The notes below the pieces were generated by a model. It made no database searches and was not told the DNA's origin. It saw only the letters and a program-made list of their open reading frames with translations. The position numbers were made by a program, and so were the translations under genes. From positions 372,001-436,000 of the forward strand of contig FJUW01000026.1 of assembly GCA_900074885.1 (NCBI GenBank): a stretch of DNA of 64,000 bases, in the 5' to 3' direction. Below, piece by piece: positions 11,456-23,314 of this stretch. The stretch's first letter is position 1, and every line of letters begins with the position of its first letter. This DNA is from Rhynchosporium graminicola (Eukaryota; Ascomycota; Leotiomycetes; Helotiales; Ploettnerulaceae).

Positions 11456-12171
11456 GTTTGCGGGTTTTGTGAAGATGTGGAGGGGTCTTGTGCTTTGGCT
11501 GGAGCTATGAAGCCGCGAGGTGTCGTTTAAGAAGTTGATGCCTGGTATATGAGGCATTTAGCTTCCCTGACTTCTAGCTCTAGACACTAACTCATGTCAG
11601 TAGAGGAGGTATTGATAGAGTATCAATCAATTTTCAATCGTTCTCGAGTTGAAGAATTACATTCTTAATGGTTGATGCTAACTGCAAGCTATTTCAAGAG
11701 CTGGGGCCTCCTTCGGAATCCCATGTACAAGTTCGACACGACTTCAACTTGAGGAACATGCCTTGAGCTATCGTTGCCCTCAAATACGGTAACAAGCTTA
11801 AACTACCGGATTGATATCGTTATTTCAAACCTCGATCACTCTCATATGGTTGAGGTTTTTGATATTCCCCTCTACCCATTTCAAGCAATCTTCAAGAACC
11901 TCCGCGCGTAACAGTCCTGAAAGCAATAGTGTACGTAGATACAAGATGAGTTTGAGATGCTTTTCATATACTCTACGTAGAGAGATTCGTTCTCATTGCC
12001 AATCTATGCTGAGATTGGTTTGGACATGAGATGATCGTCAAGTCTCTACCCCAGTACCATCGCCAAAAACACAGCTGACTGCTTCAATACAGATAGAAAC
12101 CGACCAGCTATCAAGTATCCGCCCGTAAGTGACAGTTACGCAAGACCTTTCACCTCTCGATAGCATCGCCT
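11456..12171. other. Intergenic, RET3 promoter and F-box 3' flank
   Basis: Both flanking genes are on the minus strand, so this holds the RET3 promoter side (near 11456) and the 3' flank of the F-box gene. No convincing open frame was seen; a plus-strand 72-codon frame at 11811 looks random. Confidence 0.5.
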
Positions 12172-12612
12172 TCAGAAACTTCCACAAGTACATTTCCATT
12201 CATAAGCAATACAAGCGCCCATATTATCCATCACCAACCTGATCTTCCGCCAAGATTCCTTCTCACTCCATCTCCTCTCGACCTCAGCCGTCTCATCCAA
12301 ATAACTTCTCTTCAACATAAACCTGCCCCACGCATGATTAAACACATATTTAGGAGCCATCCACCCAGTCAACAAATGGCCAAGACAGACCCTTCTAGTC
12401 CGAATAATCTCGACCCCCCGATGTCTTAGGATCGAGCGGCGAGTAGAGCGCATGTGTAGATTAACCGAGTACGGAAAGATGTGTTCCGTGATATCGAAAA
12501 GCGCTCTACAGGTGAGCCCCAAGCAGGTATTGGAAACGACATCCAGAAGCTCCGTGCAGATATCCACCAGGAGTTCTTTGGGTAGATCCAGGAGGTGGAT
12601 TTTCGACACCAT
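12172..12612 (-). CDS. Small F-box-like protein, 146 aa
   Basis: One exon from the first ATG. The N-terminus shows an F-box-like pattern (HLLDLPKELLVDICTELL, then CLGLTCRALFDITE), which in the family binds Skp1 and makes the protein a substrate adaptor of SCF ubiquitin ligases. No repeat domain for substrate binding follows; the rest is R/W-rich with a C-terminal CIAYEWKCTCGSF. The frame stays open upstream of this ATG without another ATG, so a missed 5' exon is possible. Substrate unknown. Confidence 0.6.
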   Translation of the reverse strand: MVSKIHLLDLPKELLVDICTELLDVVSNTCLGLTCRALFDITEHIFPYSVNLHMRSTRRSILRHRGVEIIRTRRVCLGHLLTGWMAPKYVFNHAWGRFMLKRSYLDETAEVERRWSEKESWRKIRLVMDNMGACIAYEWKCTCGSF

Positions 12613-13596
12613 CGTCGTGGGTTCGTCGCGCAGGATCGGCGCATCCGATGATTCTGGTCTGGTGATGCAGCACTTGACCGGGACTCCCGACGAGAGAGTC
12701 AAGAGGATGGTTTGTTGGTGTATGGAAATATTTTCCCACGTGCGAGGTGCTGTTTTTTATATGAGCTTGTGCGTTTTACGAAGAGGAGGGCTGTCGGGCT
12801 TACATTTCCGTGGCTTTCCTGGAATGTCCCCTTTCCACGAAGTATGATGTACCTGCAGTGGCCGCACCATCATAAAATGTTGCGAGTAATAATCTGAGTG
12901 TGACCTGATTTGACAGGCTTGGTCTTGAATCAATCCTGCAATGCAGGTATCCGAGGACCTACGGCTATTAGAGCACACCACAGGCAGCTTGGCAGACGGT
13001 ATTATAGATGGGCCTGTCGAATTTAAATATATGGTTACGGCCTGGTATCATGGTTAATATTCGAGGTGGATCGAAATGATTTCCCGATGTACATCGTGAC
13101 AAAAGTATAGGTCATTCTGATTTGACGTCACTTTCCAGTGTGGGTTATGAAAGTGAACAGCCGGACTAGCGTCGCCTTAGTATAAAGCCCATATTAGCTC
13201 GTACCTAATCGATCACATTTATTGACAGGTAGGCAAGCAAGCAAAATAGTCTTAACTTAGACATAGTTTACATGCCTAACATGACTTCAAGCTGGCAGGT
13301 GGGTCATGAGCTTCCGAGCGAGCTGAGCGAAAGCCCGAGTTCCAACAAAAGAATCAGCAAAATGCAACAGAACCAAATCAGCAAGAGCGTAAGTATGAGA
13401 CTTGTGTTCTTTGTAGAATGAACGATTTAATTTATCAGCATTCCATGGCGATGCTAATGAGAACCCTTAATGGTCCCTCATTCTTGAAAGTGATTCTGAG
13501 CAAGTTTGCAATGGCTGCTCGAAAATTTCTGACCTTCCTTGTAACTCAGACGGCATCAGTCCTCGCTACCAACATCGCATCCAGCTTTCACAAACT
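12613..13596. other. Intergenic
   Basis: AT-rich with no supported gene. Frames on both strands near 12.4-12.9 kb are shadows of the F-box gene or random. The plus-strand frame 13418-13639 overlaps the antisense of the next gene's last exon and is not supported. Confidence 0.5.
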
Positions 13597-15189
13597 TCAA
13601 TCACTGCCAGTACCACGATCACCTGGTCCAGTACCATAATAACCCTTTAGCGCAGCGCATGGGATCTCTACCTTCTCGAGAAATGCTGTATCGACGCGAA
13701 CTCCAAAGACGTCATGGAAAGTCGAGTCTTGGGGTAGCAACGGAGCCCGAAGAGTGACGGAACCTTTTACTCCACGAGGCGCGTTATCACCGGTAGATAT
13801 GGTGGTATTACTGTGTGAGAAGTCTCAGTCAGTGAATAGCTCCAGGATATTGTGATAGAAGGGAGTTGGTGAAAAGACTGATGATAGGGGGAGTACGCAC
13901 TAGAGGAAGATCTGGTTATCACACAAGGTGCCATCCCCAGAAACAGGCTGCTTTCGAGTTAGTTGCAGCCTTCGCAAGATCAAACAATTAGACCTCCAAT
14001 ACCGAGCATGCCTCAGGGCATGATCAACTGTATTGGAGATCCCGGAAACGTGATCGATTGTCTGGATAAAGGAGCACTGACCTGGTTTGTGGCATTGACG
14101 TAGCTAAAATGACATGTAAGTACAGGGCAAAGTTGCAATAGAGATCAGATTCTCACAAATCAATAGGCCATGGCTTTACACTCTCGACTGAAGTGAATTT
14201 GACAGCAGCTTGTGGAGTCCCACGAGGCTCGAGATCAGAATAAGCCGTGAAATAGCTCTCAACAGAGGGCAATGAATTGCAGGAAGGTGCGTAGGCATAG
14301 GCCTCGAGGGATGGACTGAAAGTGGCTGGGATTGGAACAATTCCGTATTCACGAGTAGCGTCTATAAACCAGGTCAGAAGGTGCTCAAAATTTCTCTGAT
14401 CTAGGATGCGAAGCATATCTGAGGTGGGCTCTTACTTATGGCTATTTCAGCCTCCTTTGAAAGAAGTAGGTATGGCTTATATGCGAAGTTGGAATATCCA
14501 TCTCCGACAAAGTCGACGAAAGGAAACAAGGTAGTAAAGAACTTTTGAAATTGTTAGAAGATCGATCTGGTGTAGTGGTATATACGCAAGCACCTGAAAA
14601 TCATCCTGTGGAACATCTAGAGTTAGCGCTATCATCCAAGTTCCGATGCAATGGAACGTACCAGCTTGAACCCCAATTTCGCAACACCAATGTCATGATC
14701 GACTCCAGATCTGACCACGAGAGGGTAAGAGTCAGTGGGGAAGCCAGGGAGTACTACCAAAAGTCAGATCAGCATTGCCTGACGTCCCTACTGTGTATAC
14801 GATGCATTTCAAGGGAGAAAGAACGGTCTGTCGTTCGATGACGTGATTCCCAGGTAATGGTAGAGACCGGAGAAACAGGAAGAACTTACGTTCGCAGTAA
14901 GCCTTTCTGTTGATACCCCATTGCTGAGGAATCAGAGATCGAGCAAGCTCGAAAGGGATGGGAACAACCTGTGCTGGGTCAGCCACCACATTTTAGCAAC
15001 GCTATATTACATTCAGCTTACGAAGATTGTGCTATTCTGAGTGCCAGTGATGCCTTCAGGATAGACATCAAACAGTGGATTCGGAGCAGACTCCTTGCTG
15101 CCCGTCGCGTTCGAACCTGCCTGAGCGTGGATACCAAGAAGGAAGGTGTAGATCAGGCAGATGGCCCGTGATATTTGGGAAGTTTTCAT
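13597..15189 (-). CDS. Secreted hypothetical protein, nine exons, 314 aa
   Basis: Exons (minus) 15189-15022, 14968-14890, 14753-14662, 14605-14594, 14541-14436, 14361-14157, 14103-14082, 13947-13901, 13810-13597. All junctions keep phase. A signal peptide is clear: MKTSQISRAICLIYTFLLG, with a likely cut after HAQA. Downstream come VVPIPFELARSLIPQQWG, SGVDHDIGVAKLGFKL, FVDFVGDGYSNFAYKPYLLL, TFSPSLEAYAYAPSCN and a Gly-rich tail. The GDGYSNF core recalls acetoacetate-decarboxylase-fold proteins, but I am not sure of that link. N-glycosylation sequons (NAT, NST, NTT) fit a secreted protein. Exon 4 is only 12 bases and its downstream intron has weak sites (GTGCTT donor, AAAAG acceptor), so that joint is the least certain part. 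Confidence 0.75.
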
Positions 15190-15417
15190 GTTTGCGAGAC
15201 GTCTACTGCGACTGTTGTTGTTGTTGTGCGTTTGTCGAGATCGTTGTTGTTGACGTCGTCTGTTGATATAGTCTTTCTCTCATCAAATACCTGCCTACCA
15301 TGGAGTGAGTTGTCTCGTGAAGTGAATTCTCCCGTGAGGTGAGTTGTCTATCTCCCTTACGGGAGCAACCCGGGAGATTAGGCATAACCTTAATCACTTT
15401 TAATTGACTTTAGCAGC

Positions 15418-15490
15418 TGAGTTAGGTAGGTGCGGTTTCTACCTAGGTAGGTAGGTAAGGTATTCAATTACCTACTACTACTAGGTACTC
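15418..15490. repeat. TACCTAGGTAGG-type degenerate repeat block
   Basis: Overlapping GGTAGGT, ACCTAGGTAGG and TACCTACTACTACTAGG units. Similar blocks occur at several other places in the window. Confidence 0.7.
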
Positions 15491-15606
15491 AAATAACCAT
15501 GCGACATTTGCCCTCAAATGGCACGGGCCATCTAGGGCCCCCTATCCTTTCCTAATCGAGGTTGATTTCGCCTGAACCGGGAAATTTGACTACTATTGAG
15601 CTATAC

Positions 15607-15668
15607 TACCTAGGAAAAGTCAGTACCTAGGTACAGGTGGGTAGGTAGGTAGGTACCTTAGATACCTA
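15607..15668. repeat. TACCTAGGTA / GGTAGG repeat block
   Basis: Contains ACTACCTAGG, GTACCTAGGTACAGG and four GTAG units in tandem before GTACCTTAG. The core TACCTAGGTA is a perfect palindrome. Confidence 0.7.
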
Positions 15669-16616
15669 ACTACGATCAGGTGCCTCGGTCAAATGAGGAG
15701 GTAGCGTGTGGCCTGTGAACTTTCTCTCATTCATTCCAGAACCCTCATTCCTCCCTTTGCAACAGGACCGGACATGACGCACGCCATCAACTGTTAGGTA
15801 ACATTCAAGCTCTTCACTCACAGAACTGAAAGATCGTACGTAGATCAACATGAAGTATCGCACGGAAACTACTCCAGAGAAAAGACCCGCTCCACTACCG
15901 TTCCACAGGGAGGCCAATATCCTCGACACGTGAACCGAGCTATCAGATTTATGGTTTTCGAGTGAATACTCTTGAAGTTGGTTAGTTAGTTAGCAAGATT
16001 CCAGGTGATCTGCTTACTTGGAGTACCTCTCTACCTCACTTCACGTGGATACCATAGACACCCGCAATCTTTCTATATACATATACAGTACTTTCAGAAT
16101 CTCCTTTCTCAAGATGAAGAATAAGCCACAGAGAAGGAATGAATATTCAGGGCCAAATAGTCACTATTAGGAGACGTAAAGCAGGGCAAGTTAGAATCGA
16201 GCTCTGTAAGAAAGCGACTTGTAAATGGATTTCGGAAATCTAGAATAGATAGTTCACTCTTGGATGCTTACCTACTACTATCGAAACCACTTCTCTAGCT
16301 GGCCTCCGGGAACTTCGTCTTCCGCGCGCGCGAAAAAAGAGGACCCTGCCAGGAGCCCGGAGCCATTCCAAATCGTGACTTGAATTCTACATTCTGGAAT
16401 AGTACAGTATCACAGGACAATGTCAGAAGGAATAAATAAGAGGTCTGTAACTTTTTTTTTTGGAGGCTTTACTTGGTTAACGATCTTGTATGATGGAATT
16501 GGTACGAGCTTCGAGCATGCCTTTACCCTGGACGGCAAAATTGCTTAGTATCAAGATGCCAATGTATCCAAGACACGAGAAAGTCAGCCAAATACGCTCT
16601 AAATAACGACACACAC

Positions 16617-17571
16617 CTAAGCCAAGTGCTTGTTAAACCACTCAACACCCTGCTTCTCAGAATCATCCATAGCCTTCCTATCCTTCTCGGAACTCCAATC
16701 GCTCCTCAACGCAAATCCATGAATCTGATCCTCATAAATCTTCAACTCATGCGCGACACCCGTCTTCTTCGCCAAAACATCTTGAATCTGGGCAACAGTC
16801 TTGTTATCAAGAAGCGAATCCGCATCGCCGACAGCGAGGGAGAGAGGCTTGCTGACATCCTCGAAGTCGCCGGGGACGGCGACCAGGGATGGATGGCAGG
16901 AGTAGGCCGCGTCGACTTTGCCGTGGGCGGCGAGGATGGCGTAGCGACCGCCCCAGCAGAATCCGATGGCGCCGACTTTGCCGGTGCCCGGGACTTTGCG
17001 GACGGTGTCGATGAAGGAGTCGATGAGGGGCTTGGCGACTGCCTCTCGGTGCTTCAGCAGCCATGGTGGGAGAGTCGTCCCCACGGTCGCCGTGGCTTTG
17101 GTCTTGTCGATAAGTGTGAGTTGCTCGCGAGTCTTCAGTGGAGGCTCCACGGTGTTCAGGAACTCAATTGGGATGGAGTCTCCCTGATGGACATCTGATT
17201 GACTCGTCAATACGTGTTCTAAGATACGTTGAGGATTCGTCGGCAAAGAAAATGTGGATTACTTCTCAGTCGAAGGCCACAAAATCATTGACTTCGGCAA
17301 GAACGGAGTCCTGCGTCCTGAAGAGAAAACGCTTACCTGGGATATAACAGTAAAAGCCAGCCTTGGCGTAGTTATCAGCAAGAAGTCTGACATTCTTGAA
17401 TTCCCAGCCAAAAATGTCTACAAGGAACACAATTGTCTTTGCCTTCGAGCCATCCTTAGGAGCCGCAACATATGTCGGCAAGTTGTCGATGGTCTCAACC
17501 TTGCCGGTAGGCGTGCCATCATGAACAGCTCCGGAGAGACAGCAAGAGCTCATACCGACACCAGTAGACAT
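16617..17571 (-). CDS. Dienelactone hydrolase family protein
   Basis: Exons (minus) 17571-17337 and 17194-16617, 270 aa, full length for the family. An alpha/beta hydrolase with a cysteine nucleophile. The triad is readable: C158 in GFCWGG, an Asp in VGDADS (D202 or D204) and H237 in QIHGFALR. The N-terminal part (FLVDIFGWEFKNVRLLADNYA) matches the family's cap and oxyanion region. Bacterial members open dienelactone in the beta-ketoadipate route; fungal ones often act on other small lactones or esters, so the substrate here is open. The antisense strand carries long open frames (for example 16626-17198) that are shadows. Confidence 0.9.
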
Positions 17572-18489
17572 TTTGAATGATGAGGCTGTTGGAATGGGAT
17601 TATAGATCACGATACGGTATATTGAAAATAGCAAGTAAAAATGAATCAAATGCAAATGTGTTACGAAAATGAGAGTGATCGAGGACGTCTGAGGTCTACA
17701 GTTCACTTATTGTCTCATGGCGATGACGTTTCCACGCACGCCAGCTTCCCGCCGTCCGGTTGTTAGCCCATGCAAGTACTGTATCTAGGTTGATGGACCC
17801 CTGATTGGGTGTTCAAGATGTGGGTTGACGACCCCGAACATTCTCCGCATGCTCCTCGAACTAAAACACTGCCCGCCAAGAAGGTCAGGACACTTAACCA
17901 GAATGGGCAACTAGACGGAAACAAAAATCCGACCGGATGGCATTTGAAGATATGTGTGAGGGATGTTGGGTCTTCACGGCTGAGCAAATTCGTCTTGCGC
18001 GAAGCAAAGTCATCGACGGAACATATCACGTAAGCGGAGTTGTTGAATGTTTTACATGACTTCGAGGATTGGGAAATTCGTGAGACATTATCGTATATGT
18101 CTAGTCTCCTTGTTTTGTCACTATTGGTTGGAAATATATGTGTTTTGCTACCTAATGCCACATCAGTATGGAGCCAACTCATAATTACCGAGTTGTGAGT
18201 TTGCCTCGAATAATTGCTGAGACAGATGCGAATTAGCGGTGCACGATCAAAGAAAGTGCGCACACGCATGATTAGGAAGGCATAATATAGTAGACGAATG
18301 GAGACATCCTAGAATAGGAGAGACTAAACACAATAGAATAGGAACGAATAATTAAAAGCATTGATAATGATATTCCAAAAGTCATGTCTGCCAAGGGACG
18401 GTCAGAATTCAAACTCGGGTATTTGCAAAACGCCTTGATATATTTCCATACTCCTCGCAGTTTCCAGCACATTTGATAAATCTGTCGAT
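17572..18489. other. Intergenic; one 168-codon minus-strand frame
   Basis: Lies between two minus-strand genes. An ATG-started frame covers 18269-17763 (168 codons) but its translation (Ser/Thr/Cys-rich, no motif) matches nothing I know and it has no neighbouring exons. I treat it as unproven. Confidence 0.4.
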
Positions 18490-19762
18490 TCATCTAGGTG
18501 GAGTGTATCCAGGAGATTCTCGCTTGTAAACGTAGGCTTTGATATATTAGCAAATGCCGAGTAATTCATGATAGTGGTAACTTACGTTGACCTTTCTGCA
18601 ACCCTGCAAGGCCCGATCTCTCCATCATGTCGGAAAATGTTGTCTGGTGGCTATCTCTTATACCGGGTACTCGAGGAGGAGCCAAACCAGCTCTATTTCC
18701 ATTTGCACTTCCGTTCTCACCCCTCCCAATGCCTAGTCCTTTGCCACGTTCCCTCTCCCTCAGCGAACTTGCCGTATTACCATCTGCAAAGATACTGATA
18801 TTCTCGAAGCTCGGCTCCCTTTGCAAAGGTGGCGTCACAGGTCTATGGTTCTGAGCCATTGGTCTCTGCACCTTCAAGGGCCGCGGCGGTCCTAACTGTG
18901 GGCTCGACGTGGGGCTCGGTGCTTTACGAAATATGGATTTCATCCTCTGGACTGTGTGTCGCCGCTCGGGAGTACTTGCTACTAAGGTGGATGGTGTCTG
19001 GGGTGGTCTCCGGAGAAAATCGGTTCTCATGTCATTGGTGGGCTGAGGATCAGAAATGTTGCCGAAAGATGAGCCGCTGCGTCTTCGAGCTGTCTTGCGG
19101 CGGCGAGATCCGAGTATACAGACGCCGGCAACTGAGAGTAGGATTCCGAGTGCTAGGCCGGGGAAAAAACCTGCCAGAACAGCTGTGGTTGGGAACTTGT
19201 TACAAGCTGGTGCGAATACCACAGGTGTGTTTGACGAGGGTGCGGAGGACGAGGTTGGAGTTGGGTTGCTCGATTTAGTAGCAGATGATGATGATGATGG
19301 AGAGGTGGAAGTGGAGCTCGGTGATGATGTTGGTGCACTTGGTACAGCCTTTTGGTCTGTATTCATGACACAGTTGCCTGCTACATTACAACTGAAACCA
19401 AATGGACAACATAATCCCCCACAAGTCAACAACGGTATCGTCAGAGCGGTGGTTTTGAGTGTGTTGTTAGCGTTCCGGGTAACGTTCTGGGCACTGATAT
19501 CGCAAGTTATAGGCTTGATAATGCTGCAGTTGCTGCCGTCCGGACAGCAGAGAACTGTCGTATTGCCAGCAAGTGGTATGCATGTTGAGCCACTTGGGCA
19601 ACAAAAGTTATCGGGCAAGCCAGCTTGAGCACATCTGGTATGCTCTGCTGCTGGACAAGAAGCTTGTCGTTCGAAGAGTATATTTGGTGTTCGTGCGGTG
19701 GCAGAAGTGGCAAGAAATATTGCTACCAGAAGCGCATGGCCACTGACCAGTGGTCCTTTCAT
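18490..19762 (-). CDS. Cell-surface protein: signal peptide, Cys-rich ectodomain, single TM, long cytosolic tail
   Basis: Exons (minus) 19762-18586 and 18536-18490, 407 aa. Signal peptide at residues 1-23 (HALLVAIFLATSATA). Residues 30-135 hold many cysteines, with CC pairs in a granulin-like spacing (DNFCCPSGSTC, VLCCPDGSNC, GGLCCPFGFSC). A Ser/Thr/Pro-rich stalk (140-180) follows, then one membrane helix at about 193-218 and a basic stop-transfer SRRRKTARRR. The roughly 180-residue cytosolic tail is Pro/Ser/Arg-rich and ends TFSDMMERSGLAGLQKGQ plus PYVYKRESPGYTPPR from exon 2. The layout resembles fungal wall-sensor-like proteins, but no function is established. The first in-frame ATG is used. 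Confidence 0.8.
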
Positions 19763-21448
19763 CGTGATTACACAGAAATAGACCCTTCCTGAGAAGGATC
19801 GGCGTATGTAGTAGAGTGTTCCAAGCGGCAAGGAAATATACTAATAGAGATAAATCGCAAAATAACAAGGAGCGTGTTCATGATATATTATTAGTTAATG
19901 GTGAATCAAAGCAGGTTCGTTCGAGTCTGAATCGATGACTGTAGATGGGGTATATGCTGGGGTTATTCCACAAAGAACATGTCGAGGAAAGCGAAATCAC
20001 CAAAGGGCCCAGAAGCGGTGGCCGGTCCTTAACCGATCACTTTCTTTGTCCCTACCTGACAATCACTTACCTGTCGTCATCATTCTCGGTCGGGAGCGGT
20101 AATATGGCACGGCATTACTTGTTCCCTGGCTTGGAGTTCTTCACGCATCGACCATGTACCTGCGAATAGCTTCTGTAGTGCCGGAATAGATATAGCTTAA
20201 CTGCACCGGGCGGTTCGGGTGGCCTTATTCTTCATAGGGATGAAGAAGGGCGCCTTAGGAAGTCCGATAGAAGTGAGGCGGTGCTGTCTCTGTCATCCTC
20301 TGACTCCTGGCAATGACTGGTGGTCGGCGCTTCAAGTTGCTTCGAGAACACACGTTTGAAATGAAACACCAGTCAAGCGAGAAATGATTGGGCGAGGCGA
20401 AAATTGACGCTGGATTGCCGCTGGCTCTGGCTTCAAGCGCGCAGGTCAGCTGCCAGGTAGGAAGGAAATTGAAGATATTGCTGGCTGGCCTTAAGAAAAC
20501 AATCATCAAAGATCTGTATTATTGCATGATTCGGGGACATCAGAACGAAATAGTATATCCGACCACGAGGCAAACAAATTCGATATCAGCTCAGGTGACC
20601 GTCCTGCTCTCATCCAGTCATACATCGTGAAGTGAACAATTTCATTAGAGTGTTTACATTGGGCCATAAGAACGAGAGAAACTACCAAGACGATCGTTAA
20701 TGTTCAGTGGATACGTTAGGTACGGCCCAGTCCGCGATCGAAGGCTTATAAGACGCAATCTGCTTAGTGTTTCGGTTCCTTGAATTAACAGCATACCTGG
20801 TGGCAAACTACCACGGAGTAGAAGTACATATCAACTACAACCCTGCTTCTGGAGATCGCCAAAGTAACGCTGCCCAACCATACTCACAAGACCATGTATT
20901 CCAGAAAAGTCAGAAAAGCAACCGCACCATTAAGATCACTAAGCTAGAGTATGCCAACCAGCTCATTTCCTCGCCTCCATCCAGACAACGCAACGCAAGA
21001 GACCCAACACGGAGATCAGCCAGTATACGAATTAAAAAGCACAAGACAGGAAAACTCGTATAGAATGATCCACCGCCACGAACAAACACCTCTCCCATAG
21101 TCACAAGGCCGATCTCGATACAAGGTCAGGTATTTTCGGTACTTTCGTACATCCCTTCCTCTCTCCCTCCCCAGCAACGAAATGCAGCCCAACCTCAACG
21201 CAAAAGGTAGTTCTCGAACCATGCCATGCGAGCGTATTGTACAACACCAGCTGAAAACCATCTCACGATCCGCTCGGTACCTGTCTTCATGCATAACAGA
21301 TCTTCCCTCTCATCCTGTAACGTCGGTCCGAGAGATACAGATAGGTACGTAGGTAGGTACCGCCGACTACGCATCGCGTTGAATCACCAGATAGCAAGTT
21401 ACACGCCAGTCACATGCGGGTCATGTGGAGCGAGCGTCGTCCTAAGGT

Positions 21449-21467
21449 ATTCATTCATTCATTCATT
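21449..21467. repeat. (ATTC)n microsatellite
   Basis: Four to five tandem ATTC units followed by TTTCC. Confidence 0.8.
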
Positions 21468-22178
21468 TCCACAGGAACATTCCCGGATTTTCGACACCGC
21501 TCTTCGGTCGTCCTACGATACCTTGCCAAAAGGACGCAGGAAACCGCCTTCCCACGCGCATCGCACGAAAACCCAGCCTTCCTTCAGTCTCTTGACTTAT
21601 TGGCTTGCTTTCTTCTTTTGAATTCCACATGCACATGCACGTGCACGTGTAACGTTAGGGACGAAGCCGGTAAGGCAGGGCAGGGAGGTAGGTCAGCGAG
21701 CGAGGGAATTGGCTAGGCTGGGCTGGTCACCGCATACTCTGTAGGTAAAGAAAGTACACTTATACTTACTCATGCGGGTATCGCCGGGATCCAATTATTA
21801 TGTGTCGAAGAGATCACGTTTGATGCCGCCGCATCGAACGATTTAGAAGCGCTAGAAGTCAGATGTGAAGTGTGAAATATGAAATCAGCTGGTTGAAGAT
21901 ATAAACCCGCCGACAATATTACCTAGCGTCCGTTCCGTACCGATACGATGTGCAACAAACGAAGGTCAAGCAAGAGAAAGGAAAATTGTTTGTAAACAAG
22001 TAAAAGGAAAGAAGGGATTGTCGACCGGGAGTGAATGTAAAGGATCGGAGTGTTGTACATGGGAATAGGCTAAGGCTACCTACATCAGAAGAAACACACC
22101 AGCCAGCCCATGACATCTCATCCCGCGCGGAAATTTCATCTATCATGGGCATAGCGTGGCATCCGCAACGCCTACATT

Positions 22179-22203
22179 ACACACAAACACACACACACAC
22201 ACA
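22179..22203. repeat. (AC)n microsatellite
   Basis: An AC dinucleotide run broken once by AAAC. Confidence 0.8.
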
Positions 22204-22520
22204 ACTACTTATATACTCAAAGGTAAGGCACACAAATGAAACTCAATGCACGTGCCTGCCCGCATACTTATAGTCCTACTAACTAACATCCGGGAACGTT
22301 TTCCCCATGCCGTGTTCGTTCACTCTACTTACTCTACTCTCGCACTCCTCGTGTCTCCCAGACCCCAACGCAGCGACGCAAAGGCTAAATAAATAAAGTA
22401 CAAGGAACGCAAGAAGCGCCAACTCAACTCAACTCAATTCAACTCCTAGGATTCTAGGAAGGAGCGTTGTACTGCATTCATTTCATTGCACACATCGTTT
22501 CTCGGGTCACAGGGTTGGCA

Positions 22521-22562
22521 TGGAATGGTATGGTATGATATGGTATGGTATGGTATGGTATG
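22521..22562. repeat. (GGTAT)n microsatellite
   Basis: About eight pentamer units, with two single-base variants (GGAAT, GATAT). Confidence 0.85.
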
Positions 22563-22660
22563 TTTCGGGGTTTGAAATACCGAGGAGCGATGCGGCATCC
22601 TATCCTGATTCTGAACGTACCGACTTACATACTTGACTTGAGTTGCGCAGCTTGAGATCT

Positions 22661-22690
22661 TGTCCTGTCTTGTCTTGTCTTGTCTTGTGT
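22661..22690. repeat. (TTGTC)n microsatellite
   Basis: About six TTGTC/CTGTC pentamers. Confidence 0.8.
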
Positions 22691-23286
22691 GTAGGCACAT
22701 GTCGACATACCACAGTAGCACAGGAGTGAGGAGAGTGTTGGTTTTCTTTGCCCCCGGAGAGGGTGTCACTTTCCTGAGTCCGATTGATGGAGATGTCACA
22801 GTATCACAGCAGCAGAAGAGAGCAGAGCATGTTTGGTAAGTTTGTTTGCATCTTGATTGGTTTAATTTGAGTCAACGTATCTACGGCAAAACACGTATGT
22901 ATGCGTGCGTAACCAGATCGTATAATCTTATCTAATCTGATCCTCTTCATCATCATCTCTAACCGGAGGAGCGGTGCTCTACCCCACATGTCCTTCCTCT
23001 CTTCCCAACATGACTGTGTCTCTCCTCTCAGACTCCTCGAGGCAAATCTCTCCTTCTGTAGAACGTAGAGGCGCAGGTAAGTCGGTCCAGCCCGTCTAGG
23101 AGTTCTCATCTCCTCCATACGTCTTGTATGTATGCATATATGCAGCCCAATCACTGTCCACCCTATCCATCCCAGCCCAGCCCAGCCTATACCCAAAGTC
23201 CCGCTCCAAGACCCTTCCAAAACAAAGCAAACAAGCAAACCCATCCGTAACGCCGATGCTGTGGGTATGCCAAAATAGTATGTAAA

Positions 23287-23314
23287 TGCCTGCCTGCCTG
23301 CCTGCCTGTCTGCT
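23287..23314. repeat. (TGCC)n microsatellite
   Basis: Six or seven TGCC units decaying into TGTC TGCT. Confidence 0.8.

Larger units (their letters stand above)
15190..16616. other. Intergenic with TACCTAGGTA-type repeats
   Basis: 1.4 kb between two minus-strand genes. Carries two dense blocks of CCTA/TAGG repeats and a poly-T tract (near 16450). No open frame with protein character was seen. Confidence 0.6.

Noticed and set aside
16626..17198. 190-codon plus-strand open frame
   Set aside because: It lies exactly antisense to the dienelactone hydrolase exon, whose triad and family match are clear. The antisense translation has no motif.
17763..18269. 168-codon minus-strand ATG frame
   Set aside because: No recognisable domain, no splice partner and odd Cys/Ser composition. 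Kept only as a remark in the intergenic entry.
19056..19628. 190-codon plus-strand open frame
   Set aside because: Shadow of the signal-peptide/TM protein on the other strand. Its acidic run is the reverse of the Ser-rich stalk codons.
21226..21716. Open frames rich in Ser/Arg near the ATTC repeats
   Set aside because: Their translations are mostly repeat-derived (for example CTCTCTC-type residues) and show no protein pattern.
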